A stretch of 41,725 bases of DNA from Pseudomonadota bacterium (GTDB lineage Bacteria; Pseudomonadota; Gammaproteobacteria; Xanthomonadales; Rhodanobacteraceae), in contig JAFEDX010000007.1 in assembly GCA_018241365.1 (NCBI GenBank), forward strand, positions 1 to 41,725, in the 5' to 3' direction. The notes under the pieces were generated by a model. It did not search any database and had not been told where the DNA came from. It saw only the letters and a program-made list of their open reading frames with translations. Positions 1 through 7,572 of the stretch are shown one piece after another. A program made the translations under genes and the position numbers. Every line of letters begins with the position of its first letter. Position 1 is the stretch's first letter.

Positions 1-410
1 TTGGTGCGCGCCAGGAAGCGTTCGCACTTGGCGCGGTCGAAGCGCGGGTGCACGCCGGCGACGAAGTCGATGGCTTCGTGCACGCGGATCCAGCGCGGCA
101 GGGTGGCGACGTCGGCGATGAAGCACACTTCGCGCATCAGCGCGGGGCGCTCCTTGCGCGGGTCCATGCCCAATACCTTCAAATCGCCCTCGAAATCGGT
201 GAGGCCGAGGATGGCTTTCAGGGCCGTGGTCTTGCCGGCGCCGTTGGGGCCGATCAGGCCTACGATGCGGCCGGCGCCCACCTCGAAGTCGGCGCCGTCC
301 AGCGCGACCGCGTTCTTGTAGCGCTTGGTCAACCCGCGCGCGTGGATGATCGTTTCCGATCCGGCCGGCGTGGCATGGCGTTCCGCGATGGCTTCAGCTG
401 CTGCGTTCAT
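1..410 (-). CDS. ABC transporter ATP-binding protein (3' part outside window)
   Basis: This is the ATPase of an ABC transporter, which would bind ATP in the cytoplasm and power a membrane partner that lies beyond the window. About 136 N-terminal residues are visible. The Walker A motif GPNGAGKTT lies near residues 53-61, in a context (GRIVGLIGPNGAGKTT, then GLTDFEGDLKVLGMDP) typical of the export-type ATPases found next to YtrA regulators. The ATG at 408-410 overlaps the stop of the GntR gene (ATGA), so the two are probably translationally coupled. The Q-loop would be near the ACFIADV-like stretch, but the signature motif and Walker B are not visible. The substrate cannot be told. Confidence 0.9.
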   Translation of the reverse strand, partial: MNAAAEAIAERHATPAGSETIIHARGLTKRYKNAVALDGADFEVGAGRIVGLIGPNGAGKTTALKAILGLTDFEGDLKVLGMDPRKERPALMREVCFIADVATLPRWIRVHEAIDFVAGVHPRFDRAKCERFLART

Positions 411-790
411 CACGATTCCCTCTTGTCGGAAGCTTGCGCTGGCGGTGTGGCCAGCAATTTCTGCAGATCCAGACCCATGCGCTCGATGCGCGCGCGCAGG
501 CGCGGCCATTCCTCGCGCAGGAAGTGTTCGCGTTCGCTCTTGAACAACGCCTCACGGGCGCCGTCGGTGACGAACATGCCCAGGCCGCGGCGCTTTTCCA
601 CCAGCTGTTCGTCCACCAGTTCCTGGTATGCCTTGGAAACGGTGAGCGGGTTGATCTGGTAGTCGGCCGCGACCTGGCGCACCGAGGGCAGGGCGTCGCC
701 CTCGTTCAACGCGCCGTCCAGGATCATCGCCACCACGCGTTCGCGGAGCTGGCGATAGATCGGGACGCTGTCGTTCCAGGTCACACTCAT
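410..790 (-). CDS. GntR-family (YtrA-type) transcriptional regulator
   Basis: A 126-residue DNA-binding repressor. Residues about 10-80 form a GntR winged helix: PIYRQLRERV at the start, LPSVRQVAADYQINPLTVSKAYQEL as the helix-turn-helix, and a wing ending in GMFVTDG. The C-terminal part is only about 45 residues, which places it in the short YtrA subfamily rather than FadR or HutC. YtrA regulators usually control the ABC transporter genes next to them, and that is the arrangement here: the ATPase start codon overlaps this stop codon. The gene is the second in a minus-strand operon whose promoter carries a 26-base imperfect palindrome (1173-1198), the likely autoregulatory operator. The inducing signal is unknown. 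Confidence 0.92.
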   Translation of the reverse strand: MSVTWNDSVPIYRQLRERVVAMILDGALNEGDALPSVRQVAADYQINPLTVSKAYQELVDEQLVEKRRGLGMFVTDGAREALFKSEREHFLREEWPRLRARIERMGLDLQKLLATPPAQASDKRES

Positions 791-856
791 GACATGATCC
801 TTGCCGGTGATCTCGTGACCCTCGCACGAAACGGGCGAGGGGCCTCAAGGATCGCG

Positions 857-1144
857 TCAGGCGCTCGCATCATCGGCAGCGAACGAGTAATACGGCATCT
901 TGGCATTGTTCGTGGCGGTGGCGGCGGCCGAACCGTCCTTGTTGCCTTCGTTGCGCAACTGACGCAGCTGTTCGGCCGAGGGGCTGACCTGGATGGTCGG
1001 CAGGGTGGTAATGACCTGCGCGGAAGCACGGCCGGGGTTGCGAGCCGAGTCGGCGGCGGCATTGCTGTAGTTGGCGATTCCAGACATGCCGGCGGCGGTG
1101 ATCAGCATGGCGGCGACGATGGCGACGGACTTGCGGGTGTTCAT
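857..1144 (-). CDS. Small exported protein of unknown function, first gene of the YtrA operon
   Basis: A 95-residue protein that I do not recognise. The N terminus is basic (NTRK) followed by a hydrophobic stretch at residues 7-23, which looks like a Sec signal peptide with possible cleavage after ANYSNA or nearby. The mature part is short and rich in Ala, Ser, Asn and Gln, with no cysteine, so it is probably periplasmic. The start is fixed by a strong AAGGAGG ribosome-binding site (1151-1157) just upstream of ATG. It lies 66 bases before the GntR gene in the same orientation and directly behind the operator-bearing promoter, so it should be expressed when the repressor is released. Confidence 0.8.
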   Translation of the reverse strand: MNTRKSVAIVAAMLITAAGMSGIANYSNAAADSARNPGRASAQVITTLPTIQVSPSAEQLRQLRNEGNKDGSAAATATNNAKMPYYSFAADDASA

Positions 1145-1448
1145 GACGGGCCTCCTTGGTGACCTCGTTGACCAGTGTTGTAGTGAACTATAACACTGAA
1201 AATTCCCCTGTCAACACCCCCTGCCATCAGTCATGGTCGGCGGCCGGAAAGGACGGGCCTGCCGGGCGTGCGGAATGCACGCAAGCGCACGGCTCGCGGC
1301 GACGCATGAATGAACCCTTGCGCGCGGATGCAGTCTCAGTCCGCACGCATTGCCATTCCGCCACAAAACCACCAGAATGGCGTGCTTGATGATTCAAAGC
1401 GTCATCGCGCGAAAGCGCGCAAGCCACCATCACCAGAGGAAAACCCCG
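1145..1448. other. Intergenic region between the divergent YtrA operon and the FKBP gene
   Basis: These 304 bases hold the YtrA-operon promoter and operator at 1173-1214. The part from 1215 to 1433 contains no convincing gene or clear sigma-70 promoter for the FKBP gene, although one must lie there. The sequence TTGATGATTCAA near 1386-1397 is a palindrome but has the wrong spacing for an FNR box. A GAGGA ribosome-binding site for the FKBP gene is at about 1435-1439. Confidence 0.5.
1173..1214 (-). promoter_or_regulatory. Promoter with overlapping palindromic operator (probable GntR/YtrA box)
   Basis: On the minus strand a perfect -35 TTGACA (1214-1209) is followed after 16 bases by TATAGT (1192-1187). 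The -10 is buried in an imperfect palindrome at 1173-1198, with arms CAGTGTTGTAG and CTATAACACTG around TGAA; 10 of 11 arm positions match. A repressor dimer bound there would block RNA polymerase. The nearest regulator is the GntR/YtrA-type protein encoded in the same operon, so autoregulation is the simplest reading. The palindrome and promoter are seen directly; which protein binds is inferred. Confidence 0.7.
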
Positions 1449-2171
1449 ATGAAGCAGATCATGCGGCCGAGCCTGGCCGCCGTTGCCGTGATCGCCGTTC
1501 TTGGCGTCGCAGGTATTTCGCAGGCGCAGACCACCACTGCCGCCGCCACCACGGTCGACAAGGCCAAGGCCAGCGAGATCGTCGGTTACGAATTGGCCGG
1601 CCGCTATCCGGAATGGGCGCGCAGCCTGGTCGATCCGCAGAAGGTGGGTCAGGCGGTGACGCGCGCGCTGCAGGGCCAGAAGCCCAGCATGAGCGAGACG
1701 GAAGCGGAAAGCGTTGCCAAGGCGTTCGGCACCGAGTTCCAGGCCAAGGCCAAGCAGCACTACGACCTGGTCGCCGCGCAGAACAAGCAGACGGGCGATG
1801 CGTTCCTTGCCAAGAACAAGACCGCGCCGGGCGTGAAGGTCACGGCCGATGGCTTGCAGTACCAGGTGCTCACCCAGGGTACGGGTCCGAAGCCGAAGGC
1901 CACCGACACCGTGCAGTTGAACTACACCGGCACGTTCGTCAATGGCGAAGAGTTCGATTCCTCGGCCAAGCACGGCACCGGCCCGGCGAAGCTCGACCTC
2001 GCCAACGTGTTCCCGGGCTTCAAGGAAGCGGTGATGATGATGCCGGTCGGCAGCCACTACAAGTTCGTGATCCCGCCCGATCTTGCGTACGGCGCCCAGC
2101 CGCAGAACGGATTCCCGCCGAACTCGACCCTGATCTTCGACGTCACGCTGGTCAAGATTGGCGCACAGTAA
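1449..2171 (+). CDS. Exported FKBP-type peptidyl-prolyl cis-trans isomerase
   Basis: A 240-residue periplasmic proline isomerase and chaperone of the Mip/FkpA kind. Residues 1-26 are a signal peptide ending in ISQAQ. The middle is helical and charged, as in the FKBP-N dimerisation domain. The C-terminal FKBP domain (about residues 120-238) shows the usual landmarks: VQLNYTGTFVNGEEFDSS, VFPGFKEAVMMMPVGSHYKFVIPPDLAYG and the closing TLIFDVTLVKI. The start at 1449 was chosen over 1350 because it follows a GAGGA ribosome-binding site and begins the signal peptide. The gene stands alone and ends in a strong terminator at 2235-2264. It could equally be called fkpA or mip-like. Confidence 0.9.
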   Translation: MKQIMRPSLAAVAVIAVLGVAGISQAQTTTAAATTVDKAKASEIVGYELAGRYPEWARSLVDPQKVGQAVTRALQGQKPSMSETEAESVAKAFGTEFQAKAKQHYDLVAAQNKQTGDAFLAKNKTAPGVKVTADGLQYQVLTQGTGPKPKATDTVQLNYTGTFVNGEEFDSSAKHGTGPAKLDLANVFPGFKEAVMMMPVGSHYKFVIPPDLAYGAQPQNGFPPNSTLIFDVTLVKIGAQ

Positions 2172-2173
2172 GT

Positions 2174-2226
2174 GAGTACAGGATGTACTCATCCCGTGCA
2201 GGCCATGGATGGCCGTTGACACGGGA
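2174..2226 (+). repeat. Tandem hairpins downstream of the FKBP gene (CATGGATG-loop family)
   Basis: Directly after the FKBP stop there is a perfect hairpin, GAGTACA-GGA-TGTACTC (2174-2190). A nested structure follows: outer arms TCCCGTG and CACGGGA (2192-2198 and 2220-2226) enclose the palindrome GGCCATGGATGGCC (2201-2214). The exact reverse complement of that 14-mer occurs at 36501-36514, and similar CATGGATG-centred hairpins follow secG. They appear to be a dispersed small repeat family placed 3' of genes. Confidence 0.6.
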
Positions 2227-2234
2227 CCCAGGCA

Positions 2235-2264
2235 AAAAAACGCGGCCCCAGGGCCGCGTTTTTT
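2235..2264 (+). terminator. Bidirectional Rho-independent terminator
   Basis: A 14-base-pair symmetrical stem (AAAAAACGCGGCCC, loop CA, then its complement) ends in six T on either strand. It serves the FKBP gene on the plus strand and phhB, whose stop is at 2303, on the minus strand. Confidence 0.9.
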
Positions 2265-2302
2265 CATGTTCGGAGCTGTCAGTCAGATCGTGCAAACGCG
2301 AG

Positions 2303-2644
2303 TCACGCGTGCGCGATAGCCTCGACCTTGGCCGCGCAAATGAAATCGTTCATCGACAAGCCACCGACGTCGTGCGTGGACCAGTGGACCACGCAGCGGT
2401 TGTAGCCGGCTTCGAGATCGGGGTGATGATCCTGCCGGTTTGCCATCCAGCCGATCGCGTTGACGAAGCCCAGCGTCTCGTGGAAATTCCTGAAGCCGAA
2501 GGTCTTGGCGATCGACTTGCCGTTCAGGGCCAGTTGCCACTCGGGCAGCAGCGCCAGCAGTTGGCGTACGTGTGCCTCGTCCAGCGCGTGTTCCTTGCCC
2601 TTGCGCGGTTCGCAGTGCAGCGCAGCGAGTTCGTCGCGGGTCAT
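2303..2644 (-). CDS. phhB: Pterin-4a-carbinolamine dehydratase
   Basis: A 113-residue cytoplasmic enzyme that dehydrates 4a-hydroxytetrahydropterin during recycling of the tetrahydropterin cofactor of phenylalanine hydroxylase. The diagnostic signature is present as NRQDHHPD with the catalytic histidine pair, followed by YNRCVVHWSTHDVGGLSMNDF, which contains the third conserved histidine. The length fits the family (about 100-118). Its usual partner phhA is not in the window. The gene follows a cytochrome c gene in the same orientation with a 10-base gap, so it may be the distal gene of that transcript. Confidence 0.93.
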   Translation of the reverse strand: MTRDELAALHCEPRKGKEHALDEAHVRQLLALLPEWQLALNGKSIAKTFGFRNFHETLGFVNAIGWMANRQDHHPDLEAGYNRCVVHWSTHDVGGLSMNDFICAAKVEAIAHA

Positions 2645-2654
2645 GTGGGTGCGG

Positions 2655-3014
2655 TCAATCGCCGCCCTGGATCTTGCCGTGCAGGTCGGAGAGCTTGCTC
2701 GGCAGGCTCGCGAAGAACGCCGTCAGGTCCTTGATGTCCTGGTCGGACAACGGCGCGGCCATGCCATTCATGATCGCGTTGGTGCGCTTGCCGTCCTTGT
2801 ACTCGTGCAGGGCCTGCTCCAGGTAATCCTGGTATTGGCCTGCGAGTGCGGGATAGTTGGGCGCGATGCCGTTGCCGTCGGTGCCGTGGCAGGCTTCGCA
2901 AGGCGCCGCTTTCTGCTTGCCGGCGGCGATGCTGCCGTCGTTGGCGGATGCGGTGCCGAAGCTGAGTGCGAGCGCGGCGGCGACAAGGGCAACGAGGATG
3001 GTGCGAGACTGCAT
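2655..3014 (-). CDS. Monohaem class I cytochrome c, exported
   Basis: A 119-residue periplasmic electron carrier. Residues 1-24 are a signal peptide (cleavage near ASA-ND). The haem-binding motif CEACH is at about residues 39-43, with methionines in the NGMAAPLSDQD region as candidate axial ligands. The fold resembles one half of cytochrome c4 or a c5-type protein. It lies 12 bases downstream of a second small cytochrome c gene, so the two are surely co-transcribed and may act as a pair in place of a dihaem c4. Its redox partner cannot be read from the sequence; a terminal oxidase or the nitrite reductase at 7921-9951 are both possible. Confidence 0.88.
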   Translation of the reverse strand: MQSRTILVALVAAALALSFGTASANDGSIAAGKQKAAPCEACHGTDGNGIAPNYPALAGQYQDYLEQALHEYKDGKRTNAIMNGMAAPLSDQDIKDLTAFFASLPSKLSDLHGKIQGGD

Positions 3015-3026
3015 GGCCGGTTCCCC

Positions 3027-3362
3027 TTATTGCTTCTGCTTGGGCGCGAGGCTGGAAAGATACGCCGCGATGTTCTCGATCTGCTGCTCGGTCAGGCTGT
3101 TGGCCTGCGCGTGCATGGTCGCGAACTTGCGGTCGCCGCTCTTGTATTCGTTGAGTGCGTCGATGATGTACTGCTCGTTCTGGCCGGCGATCTTCGGCAC
3201 GTGGTACTCGGGATACATGGTCATGTAGCCGGGAATACCGTGGCAGCCGTGGCAGGAATACACCTCGAACTTCCCCTGGGCCGGATCGCCCTTGGCGAAC
3301 GCGGCGGTCGTGAAGCACGCGAATCCAGCCAGCAGGACGACGGTCAACACCGATCGAGTCAT
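3027..3362 (-). CDS. Monohaem class I cytochrome c, exported
   Basis: A 111-residue periplasmic c-type cytochrome. The signal peptide covers residues 1-23 (MTRSVLTVVLLAGFACFTTAAFA). The haem motif CHGCH is followed by GIPGYMTMYPEYHVPKIAGQ, which resembles the N-terminal half of cytochrome c4, and methionine in TMHAQANSL may be the axial ligand. The start at 3362 was chosen over the longer frame to 3440 because it begins the signal peptide. It is the first gene of a pair with the cytochrome at 2655-3014. Confidence 0.87.
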   Translation of the reverse strand: MTRSVLTVVLLAGFACFTTAAFAKGDPAQGKFEVYSCHGCHGIPGYMTMYPEYHVPKIAGQNEQYIIDALNEYKSGDRKFATMHAQANSLTEQQIENIAAYLSSLAPKQKQ

Positions 3363-3462
3363 GTTATTGGTTCCCGGCAGGCGGCAGCAGCCGCGGTTGC
3401 AAAGTCGAAAGTATAGCCTGTGACCCCCGCGGGCTTGCAAGCCATCCGCGGGTGCGTGCGGC

Positions 3463-3801
3463 TCACGCGGTGTGTGCGTGCTGCATCACGTCGATCGCCA
3501 GCGCCGAATGTGCGTAGGCGCCGCCCGCCCGCATTTCGGCCGCCACCCAGATGGCTTCCATGATCTGTTGCTCGGTCGCGCCGGCGCGCAGCGCGCCCCT
3601 GGTATGGCCCTTGATGCAATACGGGCACTGGGTGGTGTGCGCCACCGCCACGGCGATCAGTTGCTTGGTGACTGCAGGCAGTGCGCCGTCGGCGAACACC
3701 GCCTTGCTGAAGTTCTGGAAGGCTTCCAATTGCGTCGGCGCCAGCTGCTTACGCTTGTTGGCGATGTCGACGGTGGATTCGGGATACATCGGATGGTCCA
3801 T
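3463..3801 (-). CDS. AhpD-like / carboxymuconolactone decarboxylase family protein
   Basis: A 112-residue all-helical protein of the AhpD/CMD superfamily. The redox-active motif CPYCIKGH (C59, C62, H66) matches the AhpD active site, so a thiol-disulfide or peroxide-related role is likely rather than true decarboxylase activity. The region LPAVTKQLIAVAVAHTTQ and the following ALRAGATEQQIMEAIWVAAEM are typical of the family. The ATG at 3801 follows a GAGG sequence at good distance; a GTG at 3828 would add nine residues. It is separated from the cytochrome pair by 100 bases and transcribed in the same direction. Confidence 0.85.
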   Translation of the reverse strand: MDHPMYPESTVDIANKRKQLAPTQLEAFQNFSKAVFADGALPAVTKQLIAVAVAHTTQCPYCIKGHTRGALRAGATEQQIMEAIWVAAEMRAGGAYAHSALAIDVMQHAHTA

Positions 3802-3947
3802 GGAGGTTGCCTCGGAATGCAGTGACACAAGCGGGTCACTTTACGCCAATCGACGGTCGCTGCCTTGTCGCGCATCAGGGCTTGCCGCGCCGATTGGCAC
3901 GACAGTACGGGTTTGCTTCGTCGCGCGGTCGGTGTTCTGATGGCGGC

Positions 3948-5315
3948 ATGAGGATTTGGCACCGCATGGTTGGGGTCTGGATGGCGCTGCTGGCGTTGGC
4001 CGTGCCAGTCGCGGCTGCACCGGCACCGCCGATGGCGCATCCGGAAGTGGTGGTGCTGCGCGTGGATGGCGCGATCAGCCCAGCCAGTGCGGACTACGTC
4101 GTGCGCGGCATCGCGCAAGCCAACGGCCGGCACGCCGAAGCCGTGGTACTGGAACTCGATACCCCCGGCGGCCTGTCCAGTTCCATGCGCGACATCATCA
4201 AGGCGATCCTCGCCTCGCCCGCGCCGGTGATCGGCTATGTCGCGCCGTCCGGGGCGCGTGCGGCCAGCGCCGGCACCTACATCATGTACGCCTGCCACAT
4301 TGCAGCGATGGCGCCCGCGACCAACATCGGCGCGGCCACGCCAGTGTCGATCACCGGTGGCGGCAGCCTGCCGCTGCCCGCGTCCAGCAGCGGCAAGCCG
4401 GTGGCAACCGAATCGACCGAGATGCGCAAGGTCACCAATGATGCGGTGGCCTACATCCGCGCGTTGGCCGAACGGCGCGGCCGCAATGCCGACTGGGCGG
4501 AACAGGCCGTGCGCGAGGCTGCCAGCGTGTCGGACGAGCAGGCCTTGAAGCTGCACGTGATCGACCTGATCGCGCCGAATCTTGAGCAACTGCTGGCCGA
4601 TGTGGATGGCCGCAAGGTGGAAACCGCGGGGGGCGAGCGCGTGCTGCATACGCGTGGCGCCACGATCGTGGCGATCGAACCGGGCTGGCGCAGCAACTTC
4701 CTCGGCGTGCTCGCCAATCCGTCGGTCGCCTACATCCTGCTGCTGATCGGACTCGGCGGCCTGGTGATGGAAGGCATGCATCCGGGCGGCGTGCTGCCGG
4801 GCGTGGTGGGCGCGATCTGCCTGCTGCTGGCGTTGTACGCTTTCCAGTTGCTGCCGGTGAATTTCGTGGGGTTGGGCTTGATCCTGCTGGGCGTGATCCT
4901 GATCGTCTCCGAAGCCTTCGTGCCCGCCTATGGCGTGCTCGGCACCGGCGGCGTGATTGCGTTTGTGATTGGCTCGGTGATCCTGATGCGCACCGGCGTG
5001 CCGGGTTACGGCATCGCGTTGCCGGTCGTGGTCGGCGTTGCCATTGCCGCGGCAGGAGTGCTCGTTGGCATCGTGTGGATGGCGATGCGGTCGCGCAACC
5101 GGCCGGTGGTCAGCGGGCGCGAGGAGATGCTGGGCGCGACCGCTGAGGTCGTCGCCGATTTCCAAGGCCGTGGGCTCGTGCACCTGCATGGCGAACGCTG
5201 GCAAGCCGAGTCCCCGGTTCCGTTGCGGCGAGGCCAGCGCGTCGCCGTCACCGGCATGCACGGGCTGGTGCTGGACGTGCAGCCGGTTTCCGAATCCAAG
5301 GAGGTGCCGCCGTGA
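3948..5315 (+). CDS. NfeD-family membrane serine protease (ClpP-class)
   Basis: A 455-residue membrane-bound protease. A signal peptide (residues 1-24) leads into a ClpP-like domain. The nucleophile is probably S107 in [12 protein letters not shown] and the general base K161 in [12 protein letters not shown], which match the Ser-Lys dyad described for archaeal 1510-N proteases. Several membrane segments follow (about residues 258-375), then a soluble NfeD/OB-fold domain ([27 protein letters not shown]). In this family the protease cleaves a partner stomatin, and the next gene is exactly that, with its GTG start overlapping this stop. The job is likely membrane-protein quality control or microdomain organisation. 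The ATG at 3948 was chosen as the start of the signal peptide; 3966 is possible. Confidence 0.9.
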   Translation: MRIWHRMVGVWMALLALAVPVAAAPAPPMAHPEVVVLRVDGAISPASADYVVRGIAQANGRHAEAVVLELDTPGGLSSSMRDIIKAILASPAPVIGYVAPSGARAASAGTYIMYACHIAAMAPATNIGAATPVSITGGGSLPLPASSSGKPVATESTEMRKVTNDAVAYIRALAERRGRNADWAEQAVREAASVSDEQALKLHVIDLIAPNLEQLLADVDGRKVETAGGERVLHTRGATIVAIEPGWRSNFLGVLANPSVAYILLLIGLGGLVMEGMHPGGVLPGVVGAICLLLALYAFQLLPVNFVGLGLILLGVILIVSEAFVPAYGVLGTGGVIAFVIGSVILMRTGVPGYGIALPVVVGVAIAAAGVLVGIVWMAMRSRNRPVVSGREEMLGATAEVVADFQGRGLVHLHGERWQAESPVPLRRGQRVAVTGMHGLVLDVQPVSESKEVPP

Positions 5316-6109
5316 GTTCCGCTTATCTAGCAATCGTCGTGATCGTGCTGGTCGTGCTGATCATCCTGTTGTCGTCGCTGAAGATCCTGCGCGAATACCA
5401 GCGCGGCGTGATTTTCCTGTTCGGACGCTTCCAGGCGGTGAAGGGCCCGGGCATCATCGTGTTGATCCCGATCATGCAGCAGATGGTGCGGATCGACCTG
5501 CGCACCATCGTGATGACGGTGCCGCCGCAGGACGTGATTTCGCGCGACAACGTGCCGGTCAAGGTCGATGCGATGATCCTGTTCCGGGTCATCGATCCCG
5601 AGAAGGCCGTGATACAGGTCGAGGATGCGCGCGAGGCGACCAGCCAGTTGGCGCAGACCACCTTGCGTTCGGTGCTGGGCCAGCACGAACTGGACGAGAT
5701 GCTGAGCGAGCGCGAAAAACTCAACCGCGACGTGCAGGTGATCCTCGACCAGCACACCGACGCGTGGGGCATCAAGGTGTCGAACGTCGAGATCAAGCAG
5801 GTCGATCTCGACGACACCATGGTGCGCGCGATCGCGCGCCAGGCCGAGGCCGAGCGCCAGCGCCGGGCCAAGGTCATCAACGCCGAAGGCGAGTTGCAGG
5901 CATCTGAAAAATTGATGCAGGCCGCGCAGACCCTGATGCAGCAGCCGCAGTCGATCCAGTTGCGTTACTTGCAAACCCTGGTCGAGGTGGCCGGCATCGC
6001 CGGCAACAAGACCAACACGATCGCCTTCCCGCTGCCGCTGGACCTGCTGGAGCCGCTGCTCGCAAACCGGCGCAAGGCGGCGGACGACAAGCCGCCGCCT
6101 GCCGCGTGA
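5312..6109 (+). CDS. Slipin / SPFH (band 7) membrane protein
   Basis: A 265-residue stomatin-like protein. A single N-terminal membrane segment (residues about 4-22) is followed by [23 protein letters not shown], the conserved opening of slipins, and an SPFH domain to about residue 180 ([30 protein letters not shown]). A coiled-coil stretch rich in Ala, Glu and Arg ([18 protein letters not shown]) mediates oligomer assembly in relatives. The GTG start follows AAGGAGG and overlaps the stop of the NfeD gene, so the two are coupled. The pair forms the conserved NfeD-slipin module, expected to build a membrane microdomain with a protease that trims it. Confidence 0.92.
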   Translation: MSSAYLAIVVIVLVVLIILLSSLKILREYQRGVIFLFGRFQAVKGPGIIVLIPIMQQMVRIDLRTIVMTVPPQDVISRDNVPVKVDAMILFRVIDPEKAVIQVEDAREATSQLAQTTLRSVLGQHELDEMLSEREKLNRDVQVILDQHTDAWGIKVSNVEIKQVDLDDTMVRAIARQAEAERQRRAKVINAEGELQASEKLMQAAQTLMQQPQSIQLRYLQTLVEVAGIAGNKTNTIAFPLPLDLLEPLLANRRKAADDKPPPAA

Positions 6110-6127
6110 TTGCGCGCGCGGCGGGCG

Positions 6128-7051
6128 TCAGATCCGCGCCGACTTCACCAGCAGGTGCTTGGCGAGTGCGCCGTGCAGCGTGCCGATCGCGCGCACCAGG
6201 TGCAGCATCGCGAACAGCAGGAGGAAGCCGACGATGAACATGACGACCGTGTCGCCCCAGCCGACCACGTGCGCGCCGAAGCCCCAGTTGATCGTGACGT
6301 GGTCGGCGACGAAGTCATTGCCCCAGCCGAAGAAGTTGAACGCCATCCCCAGCGGGGTCAGCAGCAGTGCCAGCGACAGGCACGACAGCACCACCACGAT
6401 CGTGAAATAGGCGATGCCGAGCGGCAGCATCAGCAGCATGTACAGCAGCGTCGCCCAGGTGCGCGGATCGGTCAGCATGGCTGCGATCCGGGCCAGCAGG
6501 GGGCGGTCGCGCTCGGCGTAGGGCGGGCGCCGCGGCATGCGCACGCCCAGCATGACCTCGACGATGCGGCTTTCCAGCAGCGACAGGCCGCGTACCGAGG
6601 CCATGAACAGCAGGAAAAACGGGATGCCGATCAGGGTGATGGCGAAGCCTGCGGACAGCGACAGCCCGGTCACGGCCCAGGTGAAGTAGAAAATGCCCGT
6701 GGCCAGCGCCAGCAGCATGTAGAACAGCGCGCCATAGGTGTGCGGGTCGGCGATCACGCCGAAGAATCGTCCGAGCGCGGAACGGCGTGGCCGCGGCGGC
6801 GGCGTACGCAGCGCGCGCGTGACCGTCTGCTCGGTGTTGCGATAGATTTCGGCCACCTCGTCGGGCGCGCCGTAGCTGGTCGCGATCTTCGCCAACAGCT
6901 CGGCCTCGCTCATGCCGGGGTTGTCGGCCAGCTCGGAGCGCAGGTGTTCCTCGGCGTCGTACAGCGCGTCCTGGATCATCGCGGGATCGGCACCGGCCAG
7001 TGCCGTGCGCAGTTGCGCCAGGTATTCCTTGATGGTGGTTGGCGTGCTCAT
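6128..7051 (-). CDS. HAAS/sensor-domain membrane protein paired with PadR
   Basis: A 307-residue integral membrane protein. Residues 1-75 are helical and soluble and resemble the HAAS domain (IKEYLAQLRTAL, YDAEEHLRSELAD, SYGAPDEVAEIY), which in other bacteria is thought to interact with PadR regulators. Two similar membrane halves follow (about 100-180 and 190-295), each starting with a DPxTxxxLxYMLLxLxxGIxYF pattern: DPHTYGALFYMLLALATGIFYF and DPRTWATLLYMLLMLPLGIAYF. This internal duplication matches the putative-sensor family. It starts four bases after the PadR stop. I infer that it senses membrane state or passes a signal to PadR; the ligand is unknown. Confidence 0.8.
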   Translation of the reverse strand: MSTPTTIKEYLAQLRTALAGADPAMIQDALYDAEEHLRSELADNPGMSEAELLAKIATSYGAPDEVAEIYRNTEQTVTRALRTPPPRPRRSALGRFFGVIADPHTYGALFYMLLALATGIFYFTWAVTGLSLSAGFAITLIGIPFFLLFMASVRGLSLLESRIVEVMLGVRMPRRPPYAERDRPLLARIAAMLTDPRTWATLLYMLLMLPLGIAYFTIVVVLSCLSLALLLTPLGMAFNFFGWGNDFVADHVTINWGFGAHVVGWGDTVVMFIVGFLLLFAMLHLVRAIGTLHGALAKHLLVKSARI

Positions 7052-7055
7052 GGGT

Positions 7056-7415
7056 TCAATCCTTCAAAATCGAATCGACATAACTGCGGGTGGAGTTCCA
7101 TGCCTCGGACCACTGGCGCAGCACCTTCCGGCCCAGCGGGGTGATCCGGTAATAGCGTCGCGGCGGGCCGGCCTCGGAAGGTTCGATGAAGGTGTCCAGC
7201 AACTCCGCGGCACTGAGGTTGCGCAACACCGGATACAGCGCGCTTTGCTTGCCCAGCAGCACGCCGCCGGCGTCCTGTTCGAGGCGCTTGGCGATCTGGT
7301 AGCCGTACAGCGGTTCGCGCGCGGCCGCCAGCACCGCCAGCAGCACCAGCGATACCGTGCCGGCGGCCAGTTCCTTCTCGAACTTCTTCAGGTGTGCATC
7401 GTTGTCGCCCATCAC
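7056..7415 (-). CDS. PadR-family transcriptional regulator
   Basis: A 119-residue winged-helix regulator. Residues about 15-95 are the PadR domain: SLVLLAVLAAAREPLYGYQIAKRL, the recognition region LLGKQSALYPVLRNLSAAELL and the wing GPPRRYYRITPLGRKVLRQW. It is of the short PadR-s2 type with a reduced C-terminal helix. The gene precedes the HAAS/sensor gene by four bases and the two form a regulatory operon. PadR proteins usually repress their own promoter; the sequence just upstream (7444-7454) has a small palindrome over a TATAGT box. Confidence 0.92.
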   Translation of the reverse strand: MMGDNDAHLKKFEKELAAGTVSLVLLAVLAAAREPLYGYQIAKRLEQDAGGVLLGKQSALYPVLRNLSAAELLDTFIEPSEAGPPRRYYRITPLGRKVLRQWSEAWNSTRSYVDSILKD

Positions 7416-7443
7416 CGGCCGCTTGCAATGTTCTTAGTCACGA

Positions 7444-7454
7444 GTACACTATAC
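7444..7454 (-). promoter_or_regulatory. Possible PadR promoter with overlapping small palindrome
   Basis: On the minus strand TATAGT (7453-7448) could be the -10 box for the PadR operon. It sits inside GTACACTATAC, an 11-base imperfect palindrome that could be a regulator half-site pair. No good -35 is seen at 17 bases, so the call is weak. A TTGACA on the plus strand at 7460-7465 could serve the divergent small gene at 7573, but lacks a good -10. Confidence 0.3.
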
Positions 7455-7572
7455 CGCACTTGACAATAGCGGCATGCGCCGGAAGTCATGTTTCCAGCGG
7501 GATGCCGAAAGCGCACACTGGATTCGCGCGCAACTCCAAACGGTTCGCCGTCAGGCGAAGAGGAGATCGAAA

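Noticed and set aside
1386-1397. TTGATGATTCAA as an FNR box before the FKBP gene
   Set aside because: The half-sites are spaced by four rather than six bases between TTGA and TCAA.
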